A stretch of 64,000 nucleotides of DNA. It comes from Dolosigranulum savutiense. GTDB taxonomy: Bacteria > Bacillota > Bacilli > Lactobacillales > Carnobacteriaceae_A. The position numbers were made by a program, and so were the translations under genes. Each line of letters starts with the position of its first letter. Within the stretch, counting starts at the first letter, position 1. The notes beneath the pieces were generated by a model, which was not told the origin of the DNA, searched no databases, and saw only the letters and a list, made by a program, of their open reading frames with translations. Below are positions 46,528 to 55,496 of this stretch, piece by piece. Location: assembly GCF_039830095.1 (NCBI RefSeq), contig NZ_CP142435.1:1116001-1180000 (forward strand), read 5' to 3'.

Positions 46528-47361
46528 TTATAATGGAGTGGATTGGATGTGCTGTTTGCGATAGCGGCTCGGTGATTGGCCGATAAATTCTTTAAAGCGT
46601 TGTGAGAAGAAGGATTGTGACGAGAAACCGGTAAAACGTGCAATCTCGGTAATCGAATAGTTGGTACTCTCTAACAAAATCTTAGCATTCTCAATACGTT
46701 GAGTATTCAAATAATCAATAGGTGACTGACCAACTTCTTCCTTGAATGAATGAGAGATATAATATTTACTGAGGTGGCTAAGATCGGCTAAGGTTTGGAG
46801 TGTAATATTGTCACTATAATTAAGATCAATATATTGTTTAATTTGTAAGATATTGGCCGAGATTTGGGTGTCGGGTTGGTCGTTGAAGGATAAGTTATTG
46901 TACTGACTGAGCTTCAAGAGAATAATCTCTAAGATATTCTGAGCGACAAGTGATACATTGGGTTGATCGTGCTTCAGTTCCGATAAGATATATTGAATAA
47001 AACCAAGCAGCTCAATCTGACGGTCGTGATAATGAATTAAGTTAATATGTGACTGATCTTTATGTGCGAGAGATACACCGTCGAAGCCCAAGGTAATATA
47101 CTCGAGCGACTTCTCATTGGATGATTTTTCAGTGTGCTGGATATGGGCATTAATCATAATGAGTTCGTTCTTTTTGACCTGTTTTTCTTTTTGGTCAACA
47201 ATGAACGCCCCTTCACCGCTAATGATATAAAATAATTCGATAAAATTATGGGCGTGTTGGGTACTGTGCCATCCTTTATCATAAGAGGAATGGGTAATAT
47301 ATAATAATTTTAAGGGTAAACGCGAGATCGAGTGGTCTATTTTGTGGATTTGATATGACAT
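46528..47361 (-). CDS. AraC family transcriptional regulator
   Basis: The 277-residue protein has an N-terminal cupin-like sensor domain and two C-terminal helix-turn-helix units (TLQTLADLSHLSKYYISHSF and SITEIARFTGFSSQSFFSQ). I start at MSYQIHKIDHS because AGGAGG lies six bases before. It is divergent from the oxidoreductase gene and likely controls the galacto-N-biose locus. Its promoter touches a 46-bp element that recurs before the binding-protein gene. Confidence 0.88.
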   Translation of the reverse strand: MSYQIHKIDHSISRLPLKLLYITHSSYDKGWHSTQHAHNFIELFYIISGEGAFIVDQKEKQVKKNELIMINAHIQHTEKSSNEKSLEYITLGFDGVSLAHKDQSHINLIHYHDRQIELLGFIQYILSELKHDQPNVSLVAQNILEIILLKLSQYNNLSFNDQPDTQISANILQIKQYIDLNYSDNITLQTLADLSHLSKYYISHSFKEEVGQSPIDYLNTQRIENAKILLESTNYSITEIARFTGFSSQSFFSQRFKEFIGQSPSRYRKQHIQSTPL

Positions 47362-47392
47362 AAAGCGCCTCCTAGCAAGATATGTTGGCTTC

Positions 47393-47421
47393 ATTGTATC
47401 TAATATTGTTGCTAAGCGCAA
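47393..47421 (-). promoter_or_regulatory. Promoter of the AraC regulator
   Basis: TTGCGC and TACAAT are 17 bases apart on the minus strand. The -35 box abuts the conserved 46-bp element, so autoregulation is possible. Confidence 0.65.
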
Positions 47422-47480
47422 GATATATAATATATTAAGCAAAAATACAATTATGAAATCGCTTCAAATAGATGTATAAT
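47420..47480 (+). promoter_or_regulatory. Conserved 46-bp element and promoter before the oxidoreductase
   Basis: The element at 47420-47465 is followed ten bases later by TATAAT (47475-47480). It ends in TGAAATCGCTTC, a cre-like half-palindrome. The same element, 38 of 46 positions identical, lies at 48769-48814. Confidence 0.75.
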
Positions 47481-47526
47481 AAGGATAGCAAGTTATCAAC
47501 ATGGGATGTATAAGGAGGAAATGATG

Positions 47527-48612
47527 ATGCAATTAAGATTAGGAATTGTTGGGTTAGGCTTCCGGTCACCGTTCGTCAAGCACTGGCATCAACCAGATGG
47601 CGATTCGATTATTACGGCGGTGGCTGACTTGAATCAAGCAGCAATCGAGACGTTCAAGGAGACGATTACGGCGGATGTCTATGCGACGAATGATTTTCAG
47701 GAGTTGTTAGTGCGAGATGATGTGGATGCAGTCGTTATTCTGACGGAAGATTATAAACATAAGGAGCATGCTTTGAAAGTTCTCGAAGCAGGAAAACACT
47801 TGTACTTGGATAAACCGATGGCCATCTCGATAGAAGATTGTGATGAGATTTATCGCGCGTGGCAGGCAAGTGGGCAGAAGATGATGATTGGCTTCAATAT
47901 GCGGTATATGCCGATGTATCAGACGATGAAACGATATATTGATGAAGGATTTATCGGTGAGGTGAAAGCGATCTGGGTCCGGCATTTTGTTGGCTTTGGT
48001 GGGCAGTTCTACTATCAAGACTGGCATCGCAATCAGAAGGGGACGTATTCACTGCTTCTGCAGAAAGCATCTCACGATATTGATGTGATTCATATGTTAA
48101 CCGGCTCTTATGTGCAAAAGGTGGCGGCCTTTGGAGATGTGGATTTTTATCAGGATGAGGCGAACTTTGAGGCAGATAACTTAGAGCACCAGACGGATTG
48201 GCCAATCGATGTAGAAGATAATAATGTCGTCATTATGCAGCTAGCCAATGGGGTGAAAGCTTCTTATCTACAAAATCATTTCACACCAGATTATCAGCGA
48301 AACTATGTCATTATCGGCACAAAGGGTCGGATGGAAAATGATGAATTGAATGGGACAATTACGATTAAGACACGGCAAACCGATGCCTTGGCGGACAAGA
48401 GTGACATAACGATTCAGATGAAGCCCACGGAAGGCTCACATGCAGGAGCTGATCCGAAGATTACGCAAGCCTTTGTCGATTATATTTTAAGAGATATTGA
48501 GCCAGATCCTACCCCGTGGGACGGCCGGATGAGTGTAGCGGTCGGAGTCGAAGCGACAAAATCTCTGCGTAGTGGTGGTGGTGTCCGAGATGTGTCACAA
48601 GAAAAACCATAA
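47527..48612 (+). CDS. Gfo/Idh/MocA family oxidoreductase
   Basis: This 361-residue NAD(P)-dependent enzyme has the Rossmann start LGIVGLGF and the motif AGKHLYLDKPMA, where the usual EKP is DKP. Sugar or sugar-derivative oxidoreductases of this family act on inositols, glucosides or amino sugars. Three ATG codons follow AGGAGG; the third gives the best spacing. It is divergent from araC and shares regulation with the transporter, so a hexosamine or galactose derivative is a likely substrate. Confidence 0.82.
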   Translation: MQLRLGIVGLGFRSPFVKHWHQPDGDSIITAVADLNQAAIETFKETITADVYATNDFQELLVRDDVDAVVILTEDYKHKEHALKVLEAGKHLYLDKPMAISIEDCDEIYRAWQASGQKMMIGFNMRYMPMYQTMKRYIDEGFIGEVKAIWVRHFVGFGGQFYYQDWHRNQKGTYSLLLQKASHDIDVIHMLTGSYVQKVAAFGDVDFYQDEANFEADNLEHQTDWPIDVEDNNVVIMQLANGVKASYLQNHFTPDYQRNYVIIGTKGRMENDELNGTITIKTRQTDALADKSDITIQMKPTEGSHAGADPKITQAFVDYILRDIEPDPTPWDGRMSVAVGVEATKSLRSGGGVRDVSQEKP

Positions 48613-48768
48613 ATAAGTGATGGTTCTCGATTGATTTTGTCGATTGATTTGGCAGGTGAGACGGATTGAGGTTGATAAATAAATGATGAGGAGTCCATAT
48701 TGACCAAGAATTTTAGGAATTTTTTCAGACAAAATACGATGGATATCCATAAATTTGGGAAAAACCAC

Positions 48769-48828
48769 AAGATATATAACATTTCGAGCAAAAATATGAT
48801 AGTGAAATCGCTTCCTGTTCGGTAAAAT
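48769..48828 (+). promoter_or_regulatory. Conserved 46-bp element and promoter before the sugar-binding protein
   Basis: The second copy of the element (48769-48814) is followed nine bases later by TAAAAT as -10 box. The rest of the 48613-48889 spacer holds no gene. Confidence 0.75.
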
Positions 48829-48889
48829 AAAGGTAGTTAAAACGGTATTAATTGTTGTAAAGATGAAATAGATTATAGGAGGAATTTTT

Positions 48890-50257
48890 ATGAAAAAACG
48901 TGCATTATTAGGGTTAGTATCGGCGTTCACATTAGGATTATACGCATGTGGAACGAACGATGCGGGCAGTGACGGGGCAGCAGAGAAGACGGTCGAGCAA
49001 GCAGAAGATGTTGAATTACAAGAAGAAGTGACCTTGAAAGTAGCGGCCTTGGAGTCCGGATATGGGGCGGATATGTGGCAAGAGATCAAGGAAGCGTACG
49101 AAGCAGCTAACGAGAATGTGACGATTGAATTGGAACTGGCAGCGAACTTGGAAGAAATCATTCGACCAAATATGCAAGCCGGAGACTATCCAGATGTTGT
49201 CTTGTTAGGAACAGGCCGTGAAGATGCCTTGACCGAGACCTTAGTGCGAGAAAAAGGGCTAGAAAACTTAACCGAAACGCTCGGTATGTCGGTTTACAGT
49301 GAAGATGGCAAAGTCGGCGAGAAACTGATGGAAGGATTCACCGACACCTTAGTGACGAACCCTTATGGAGATGGCGAAACATTCCTAATGCCAATGTTCT
49401 ACACGCCAACAGGTCTTTTCTACAATGAGGGGCTATTCGAAGAAAAAGGATGGGACTTGCCAGAGACATGGGATGATATGTTAGCTCTCGGTGAGCAAGC
49501 AGCGGAAGAAGACATCTCACTATTCACTTACCCAACAACGGGATACTTCGATACAATTATGGGGTCAATGTTGTACGCATCAGGTGGTCCTGAGTTCTTC
49601 GAAAGTGCGATGACCTATGAAGAAGGCGCTTGGGAATCAGAAGAAGCGACACGTGTCTTCGAAACACTAGAGAAGCTAGGGGAGTACACGCACCCTGATA
49701 CAGTAGCGAACGCGAACCCACAAGACTTTACGCAGAACCAACAGTTAATTTTGGACAATAAAGCCTTATTCATGCCAAACGGAACTTGGATTGTTGAAGA
49801 GATGGCCGATGCACCGCGCGCAGATAACTTCAAGTGGGGGATGATGTCGATTCCATCCTTTGAAGAAGGTGGCGACCGCTATGCGTTCACATTCTTCGAG
49901 CAAATCTGGGTACCAGAACAAGCACAAGAGAAAGAGGCAGCGAAGCAATTCATCACCTACATGTACTCAGATGAAGCCGCTGAAATCTTCGCTGGATCAG
50001 GAGCGATTCAACCGATTCAAGACTCGATCAACTTAGTAAGTGAAGACAATAAGAAATTCTATTCGATCTATGATGAAGAGGGTGCCTTGCCAGCAATGGG
50101 TGGATTCGCAGCGACAAACCCAGTACCAGGTGTCAGTATTGCCGATGAGTTATACCAACAAGTCGATAGTGTCATGGCGGGTGAAGTAACTGCAAAAGAA
50201 TGGCAAGCAAGCGTAAGTGAAGCCGCTAATAAATTACGACCAGAATTGCAACAATAA
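48890..50257 (+). CDS. ABC sugar-binding lipoprotein
   Basis: The 455-residue extracellular binding protein has a lipoprotein signal with lipobox Cys in LYACGTN near residue 20. The rest fits family-1 carbohydrate-binding proteins. Beside two permeases and a GH112 phosphorylase, it most likely binds galacto-N-biose, lacto-N-biose or longer host glycans. AGGAGG precedes the ATG. No ATPase gene is nearby, so a shared MsmX-type ATPase is expected. Confidence 0.88.
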   Translation: MKKRALLGLVSAFTLGLYACGTNDAGSDGAAEKTVEQAEDVELQEEVTLKVAALESGYGADMWQEIKEAYEAANENVTIELELAANLEEIIRPNMQAGDYPDVVLLGTGREDALTETLVREKGLENLTETLGMSVYSEDGKVGEKLMEGFTDTLVTNPYGDGETFLMPMFYTPTGLFYNEGLFEEKGWDLPETWDDMLALGEQAAEEDISLFTYPTTGYFDTIMGSMLYASGGPEFFESAMTYEEGAWESEEATRVFETLEKLGEYTHPDTVANANPQDFTQNQQLILDNKALFMPNGTWIVEEMADAPRADNFKWGMMSIPSFEEGGDRYAFTFFEQIWVPEQAQEKEAAKQFITYMYSDEAAEIFAGSGAIQPIQDSINLVSEDNKKFYSIYDEEGALPAMGGFAATNPVPGVSIADELYQQVDSVMAGEVTAKEWQASVSEAANKLRPELQQ

Positions 50258-50277
50258 GTTAAACGAGTTACGGATGG

Positions 50278-50308
50278 AAGGTGGCGGCAAGAAGACCGCC
50301 GCCTTTTC
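50278..50308 (+). terminator. Hairpin between binding protein and permease genes
   Basis: GGCGGC pairs with GCCGCC and is followed by TTTT. Leaky termination here would give more binding protein than permease. Confidence 0.65.
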
Positions 50309-50341
50309 TATTAAGATGTGAGTGTAGAAAGGATTCGTGCT

Positions 50342-51232
50342 ATGAACAAGAAAAAAATTGAGCGACGATTTATATTTATTTGTTTAGCGCCAGCTATTTT
50401 ATTATTTACTGTTTTTCTTGTCTATCCGACGTTCGAAGTATTCCGGATGTCGCTCTATCGTTGGGGTGGCTTGTCGGGCAATAAAGTATTTGTCGGGTTT
50501 GATAATTTTAAGTATTTATGGAATGATTCGGGGTTTTACCAAGCCTTCCAGAATACGCTATTCCTTATTGTGATGGTGACGATTATTACATTAGTGTTGG
50601 CGGTATTTTTCGCTAATTTACTGATTCGAGAGAAGTTCAAGGGGAGTAATTTTTTCCGTGTGATCTTCTATATTCCCAATATTCTCTCGATTGTAGTTAT
50701 TGCCGGGATATTCTCGGCGATCTATCGTCCGGGGAATGGCCTATTAGATAACTTGTTAGGCATCTTGCAGTTGGATTTCTTGAAGCGGCTCTGGCTCGGG
50801 GATCAAAATATTGTCATCTTCAGCTTGGCAGCAGCATTGATCTGGCAAGCGATCGGTTATTATATGGTGATGTACATGTCTAGTATTGCTGCGATTCCGG
50901 AGAGTATGTATGAGTCAGCGGAAATTCTTGGGGCTGGGAAGTGGGTTCAGTTCAAGGATATTACGTTGCCGTTGATTTGGAATAATCTGCGCACCACGTT
51001 AACGTTCTTTATTATTAGTACGGTGAACTTGAGTTTCTTACTGGTACAGGCAATGACGGGTGGCGGTCCGGATGGGTCAACGCGTGTATTCTTATTCTAC
51101 ATGTATGACCAAGCGTACACGAATTCCACGTACGGTTATGGGATGGCGATCGGTGTGATTGTCTTCTTATTCACGTTCATTCTTTCAGCGATTCTGATGG
51201 GCGTGACCAAGCGGGACGTACTTGAGTATTAA
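50342..51232 (+). CDS. Sugar ABC transporter permease 1
   Basis: A 296-residue membrane protein with six helices and the EAA motif (YESAEILGAGKWVQFKDITLP), of the MalF/UgpA type. GAAAGGA lies eight bases before the ATG. The second permease starts 11 bases after its stop. Confidence 0.9.
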   Translation: MNKKKIERRFIFICLAPAILLFTVFLVYPTFEVFRMSLYRWGGLSGNKVFVGFDNFKYLWNDSGFYQAFQNTLFLIVMVTIITLVLAVFFANLLIREKFKGSNFFRVIFYIPNILSIVVIAGIFSAIYRPGNGLLDNLLGILQLDFLKRLWLGDQNIVIFSLAAALIWQAIGYYMVMYMSSIAAIPESMYESAEILGAGKWVQFKDITLPLIWNNLRTTLTFFIISTVNLSFLLVQAMTGGGPDGSTRVFLFYMYDQAYTNSTYGYGMAIGVIVFLFTFILSAILMGVTKRDVLEY

Positions 51233-51243
51233 GGAGGGCTACT

Positions 51244-52119
51244 ATGTCGAAATTTTCAACCCAAAAATTGTATAAAATCTTTGTTTATGTGGCGTTAATA
51301 ACACTAGCGATCTCGATTATTATTCCGGTAGGCTGGGTCTTTATGGCTTCGATTAAGCAAGCATCGGAATTCTATGGGAGTCCGTGGGTGATGCCAGAGA
51401 CCGTCTATATCCAGAACTTTATCGATGCATTTGTCGATGCCAATATGGGTCAATATTTTATGAACTCAGTCATTGTAACAGCAATAGCGATGGCGATTCT
51501 GTTAGTAGTGGCTCTGCCGGCTGCGTACGTATTAGCTCGGTTTGATTTTAAGGGAGTGGGCTTTATTAAGACGTTTATTCGCGCAGGTTTGTTTGTGAAT
51601 ATTAGTTTTATTGTGGTGCCGATCTTCTTAATGTTACTGGGCTGGGATGGTGCAGTGCGCGACTTGATGGGCGGTAGCTTTTTCGTGAACAATCGCTTCA
51701 TGCTGGCGTTGATTTATGCTGCGACGGCATTACCCTTTACGATTTTCTTATTGAGTAGTTATTTCGAAACCTTGCCGTCTGATTTCGAAGAAGCGGCTTA
51801 TATCGATGGGGCAGGCTACTTCAAGACAATGGTAACGGTGATGATTCCGATGGCGAAGCCGAGTATTATTACAGTCATTTTGTTCCAGTTTTTAGCGTTT
51901 TGGAATGAGTATATTTTGGCGTTGACACTTTTGCCGAATAATCAATACAAGACATTACCGGTCGGGTTGATTAATCTGATGGCGGCAGAGCGGGCGGCGG
52001 CCAATTACGGGCGGCTCTATGCGGGGATGGTTATTGTGATGTTGCCAACGCTGATCTTATATATTTTAGTGCAGAAACGTCTGACACAAGGTATGACAGC
52101 AGGCGGGGTGAAAGGCTAG
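51244..52119 (+). CDS. Sugar ABC transporter permease 2
   Basis: A 291-residue MalG/UgpE-type permease with six helices and the EAA motif (FEEAAYIDGAGYFKTMVTVM). It pairs with permease 1 to form the channel of the importer. AAGGAGG precedes the ATG. Confidence 0.9.
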   Translation: MSKFSTQKLYKIFVYVALITLAISIIIPVGWVFMASIKQASEFYGSPWVMPETVYIQNFIDAFVDANMGQYFMNSVIVTAIAMAILLVVALPAAYVLARFDFKGVGFIKTFIRAGLFVNISFIVVPIFLMLLGWDGAVRDLMGGSFFVNNRFMLALIYAATALPFTIFLLSSYFETLPSDFEEAAYIDGAGYFKTMVTVMIPMAKPSIITVILFQFLAFWNEYILALTLLPNNQYKTLPVGLINLMAAERAAANYGRLYAGMVIVMLPTLILYILVQKRLTQGMTAGGVKG

Positions 52120-52188
52120 AGCAGCTGTTAGTAAATCGGCGTCAGTAGAATGGGGAGCAGCCCCGAAGTGAGAGACTAGGAGGATACA

Positions 52189-54354
52189 ATGGATAAACGA
52201 GCAAGAGTAACATTACCGACAGAAGAGAATTTTTTTGAAGAGACGAAGGAATTAATGGCGCGTTGGGGAGCTGATGCGATTCGTGATAGTGATGGGACCG
52301 AGTTGGAGAAAAATATTATGCAGTTGCCGGCGAAGGTGTATAAGACGTATTTCGTCGCGCGGGGACATAATGAATTTATTAAAGGACACTTGGAAGAACG
52401 TCAACAAGTTTATTTGATGAGTAAGCGGTGTGTTGCTACGGGAGATTATACGCTGGAGATTGACTTGATGGATGGCTATTACCGCGAGCAGCTAGAACCG
52501 GATTACACGCATGATCCGAAGCGGTGGTGGGAAGTAATCAACCGGACGACCGGGGAAGTGATTCCCCCTGAGCAGTGGCAAGTGAAGCGCAGTGAAGGAG
52601 TAGTTGTAATTGACCATATTCAGCCCTTCCATGAATATACTGTGTCCTTCTTAGCCTATATTAAGTGGGACCCTACGCATATGTACAATCATATTACGAA
52701 TGACTGGGGGGACACCCCGCATGATATTCCATTCGATGTGCATCAGCCGAATTCGCGTCAATTTATGCAAGATTACTTGCGTCAATGGTTGGCGGATAAT
52801 CCGGAGACAGATGTGGTGCGGTTTACTACCTTCTTCTACCACTTTACTTTAATTTTTAATGACTTAGCGAAGGAAAAATTTGTCGATTGGTTTGGATATG
52901 GCGCGACGGTTTCGGTGAAGGCCTTAGAAGCGTTCGAAGAAGCGAAAGGGTATGCTTTACGTCCAGAAGATTTAGTCGATAATGGGTATTATAATACTGC
53001 TTTCCGTGTGCCAAGTGCGGCGTATCTGGATTATATTGATTATATTTCTGAGTTTGTCTGTGAAGAAGCGCGTCAGTTAGTCGAGATTGTCCATGAACAT
53101 GATAAGGAAGCGATGATGTTCTTAGGTGATAACTGGATCGGAACGGAACCTTATGGCAAATATTTTGAGCGTATTGGGATGGATGCCGTTGTGGGAAGTG
53201 TCGGGGATGGAGCGACGTTACGGATGATTTCTGATATTCCTCATATTAAGTACTCGGAAGGGCGCTTCTTACCGTACTTCTTCCCAGACACATTCTATGA
53301 AGGAAATAATCCAGTGGTCGAAGCGAATGAGCGTTGGATCGCTGCACGACGAGCACAATTGCGCAGTCCGCTTGATCGGATGGGATATGGAGGATATCCG
53401 AGTTTAGCGTATAAATTCCCTGAGTTTGTGGATTATATCGAAGAAGTGACGGATGAATTCCGTGATATTGTGGATAAGATAGATGGCTGTCAGCCTGAAG
53501 TCAAACTCACTGTGGGGATAATGAGTGCTTGGGGAAGCTTACGTACATGGCAACACTTCATGGTGGCGCATGCCCTATGGTACAAGCAGATTTATTCTTA
53601 TTTAGGGATTTTAGAGTCATTGAGTGGAATGGCTGTGGATGTGAAATTTGTCAGCTTCGATGAGGTTGTTAGCGGAGAATGTTTAGCAGAACTGGATGTA
53701 CTGATTAATGCCGGTGATGAGATGACTGCTTTCTCTGGAGGGCAACAGTGGGCTAAGCCAGAGTTGCAGACGGCGATTCGACGTTTTGTTCATCGTGGGG
53801 GTGGCTTCGTTGGTGTCGGCGATCCGAGTGCATACCAACAAAATGGCCGTCACTTCCAATTGGCGGATGTCTTAGGTGTGGATAAAGAAGTGGGCTTCAG
53901 TCTGTCTACTAATGCGCCGGAGAATGCTCCCGTTGCGTCGCACTTTATTACAGATGGGTTGGGCGAGCTTGATTTTGGCGAAGGGAAGGCCAATATTTAT
54001 CCAACGAGTCGCGAGACAACGATTCTAGTGGGAAGCGAACATGGAGAAGTGTCGCTAAGTACCGCAACGTATGGACGTGGGCGCTCGGTCTATCTAGCAG
54101 GATTGCCGTATAGTATTGCAAATACGCGCTTGTTGCTGAAAGTGTTGCTCTATGCGGCCGGTAAGGAAGCAGACTACGAAATCTGGCACGCCTCCAATCC
54201 GAATGTGGAAGTCAATGTGTATCCTGAAAAAGGACTCTATGCGATTGTGAATAACACAACTGTCGCACAGGAAACAGAGATCTTCGATGGGGAAGGTCAG
54301 GTCGAGACGATAACGTTAGCACCGAGTGAATTGAGATGGGAGGAGCTCTCATGA
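52189..54354 (+). CDS. 1,3-beta-galactosyl-N-acetylhexosamine phosphorylase (GH112)
   Basis: This 721-residue cytoplasmic enzyme splits galacto-N-biose or lacto-N-biose with phosphate into galactose-1-phosphate and the N-acetylhexosamine. The sequence, with KVYKTYFVARGHNEF near the start and LGDNWIGTEPYG, is characteristic of GH112. Asp314 in GDNWIG sits at the position of the catalytic acid in the bifidobacterial enzyme. It follows the importer genes and defines the locus as one for mucin- or milk-type disaccharides. The genes for galactose-1-phosphate handling are elsewhere. Confidence 0.93.
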   Translation: MDKRARVTLPTEENFFEETKELMARWGADAIRDSDGTELEKNIMQLPAKVYKTYFVARGHNEFIKGHLEERQQVYLMSKRCVATGDYTLEIDLMDGYYREQLEPDYTHDPKRWWEVINRTTGEVIPPEQWQVKRSEGVVVIDHIQPFHEYTVSFLAYIKWDPTHMYNHITNDWGDTPHDIPFDVHQPNSRQFMQDYLRQWLADNPETDVVRFTTFFYHFTLIFNDLAKEKFVDWFGYGATVSVKALEAFEEAKGYALRPEDLVDNGYYNTAFRVPSAAYLDYIDYISEFVCEEARQLVEIVHEHDKEAMMFLGDNWIGTEPYGKYFERIGMDAVVGSVGDGATLRMISDIPHIKYSEGRFLPYFFPDTFYEGNNPVVEANERWIAARRAQLRSPLDRMGYGGYPSLAYKFPEFVDYIEEVTDEFRDIVDKIDGCQPEVKLTVGIMSAWGSLRTWQHFMVAHALWYKQIYSYLGILESLSGMAVDVKFVSFDEVVSGECLAELDVLINAGDEMTAFSGGQQWAKPELQTAIRRFVHRGGGFVGVGDPSAYQQNGRHFQLADVLGVDKEVGFSLSTNAPENAPVASHFITDGLGELDFGEGKANIYPTSRETTILVGSEHGEVSLSTATYGRGRSVYLAGLPYSIANTRLLLKVLLYAAGKEADYEIWHASNPNVEVNVYPEKGLYAIVNNTTVAQETEIFDGEGQVETITLAPSELRWEELS

Positions 54355-54518
54355 ATCAAACCTGGTTAAAACTGTTGAAATTCATTGCTTTTTTAATCTT
54401 TGTTTATTTAGTGATTTATGGACAAGCAACAGTTGGTCGGAAATATTTATTGATTCAGTTAGTCGGAGTGGCAGGCTTAGTTGGGTTACTCTGGGATTAT
54501 AATCGGTCATTTAAGTAA
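54351..54518 (+). CDS. Small two-helix membrane protein
   Basis: A 55-residue protein starting MNQTWLKLLKFIAFLIFVYL with two membrane segments. Its ATG overlaps the phosphorylase stop (ATGA) and AGGAG lies before it, so it is truly translated in the operon. Function unknown. Confidence 0.7.
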   Translation: MNQTWLKLLKFIAFLIFVYLVIYGQATVGRKYLLIQLVGVAGLVGLLWDYNRSFK

Positions 54519-54529
54519 GGAGTGTTGGG

Positions 54530-55423
54530 ATGAAGAAAGCGATAGGGATTGATATCGGGGGGACGAAGATTGCGGGGGCAGTTGTTAGTGCAGATGGATC
54601 ACTGACTCATCTGGTGCATCAGCCGACTGATACGAGCAGTGCACAAGCTGTTTTTGAGCAGTTACTGGCAGTGATTGAATCGATCTGTGAGCAGGCAGGC
54701 TGTTCAGCGAATGAGTTTGCGGGTATTGGGATTGGTTTGCCCGGGAAAGTTGATCGTGACGCGGGGATCGCCGTGTTTCAAAATAATTTGCCATGGGATA
54801 ATTTTCCGGTGGTGGCCAAGTTGAAGGAACATTATCCTGAGTTGAATATTGTAATTGATAATGATGTTGCGATGTCAGCGTATGGCGAATATGTTACAGC
54901 GGAGGTTGAGCTGGGGGAGTTGTTGTCATATGTGACGATTAGTACGGGGATTGCGGCGGCTTCGATTGTGGATGGCCAGCACATGTTAGGGGCGGGCTTC
55001 TCAGGCGAACTCGGGATGACTCGCGTGTATTCAGCGCTGGATCAAGCGTATATGCGCTTGGAAGAGGCCGTAGCGGGACCAGCAATTGCACGACATGGCC
55101 AGCAGCTGATCGGGCGTGATGTACAAGAGACAAAAGATGTCTTTGATCTGTATGCACAGGGAAATGCTGAAGCAGAGCACATTATTGAGAGCGTGACGCA
55201 GACCATTGCCTATGCGATTGATAATATGATTAGCCTACTAGATCCACATCACATCATCTTCGGAGGCAGTGTAATGGAAAAGAATCCTTGGCTGGTTGCA
55301 ATGGTGGCCGAAGCACTTGATGATACCCTCTTGCCGGCTCAAAAAGATGCTATTAGTCGCTTGCGTATCTCACAAAATAAGGGCCAACATGGATTAATTG
55401 GTGCGGGTTCACGCGTACTGTAA
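54530..55423 (+). CDS. ROK family sugar kinase without the zinc motif
   Basis: The 297-residue kinase has the ATP site GIDIGGTKIAGAVV and catalytic Asp in VIDNDVAMSAYGE. The usual ROK zinc motif (CxCGxxGC) is missing: after GFSGELG the sequence runs MTRVYSALDQAYMRLEEAVAG. There is no DNA-binding domain. As the last gene of the operon it probably phosphorylates the N-acetylhexosamine released by the phosphorylase, or another product sugar. Confidence 0.82.
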   Translation: MKKAIGIDIGGTKIAGAVVSADGSLTHLVHQPTDTSSAQAVFEQLLAVIESICEQAGCSANEFAGIGIGLPGKVDRDAGIAVFQNNLPWDNFPVVAKLKEHYPELNIVIDNDVAMSAYGEYVTAEVELGELLSYVTISTGIAAASIVDGQHMLGAGFSGELGMTRVYSALDQAYMRLEEAVAGPAIARHGQQLIGRDVQETKDVFDLYAQGNAEAEHIIESVTQTIAYAIDNMISLLDPHHIIFGGSVMEKNPWLVAMVAEALDDTLLPAQKDAISRLRISQNKGQHGLIGAGSRVL

Positions 55424-55440
55424 TAAAAAAGAATAAAGAA

Positions 55441-55484
55441 ATATCCGATGATACCGCTAAATAAATAGCCGTAACATCGGATAT
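55441..55484. terminator. Bidirectional terminator of the galacto-N-biose operon
   Basis: ATATCCGATG pairs with CATCGGATAT around a 24-base loop between converging genes. Confidence 0.7.
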
Positions 55485-55496
55485 ATTTGTTTACAC

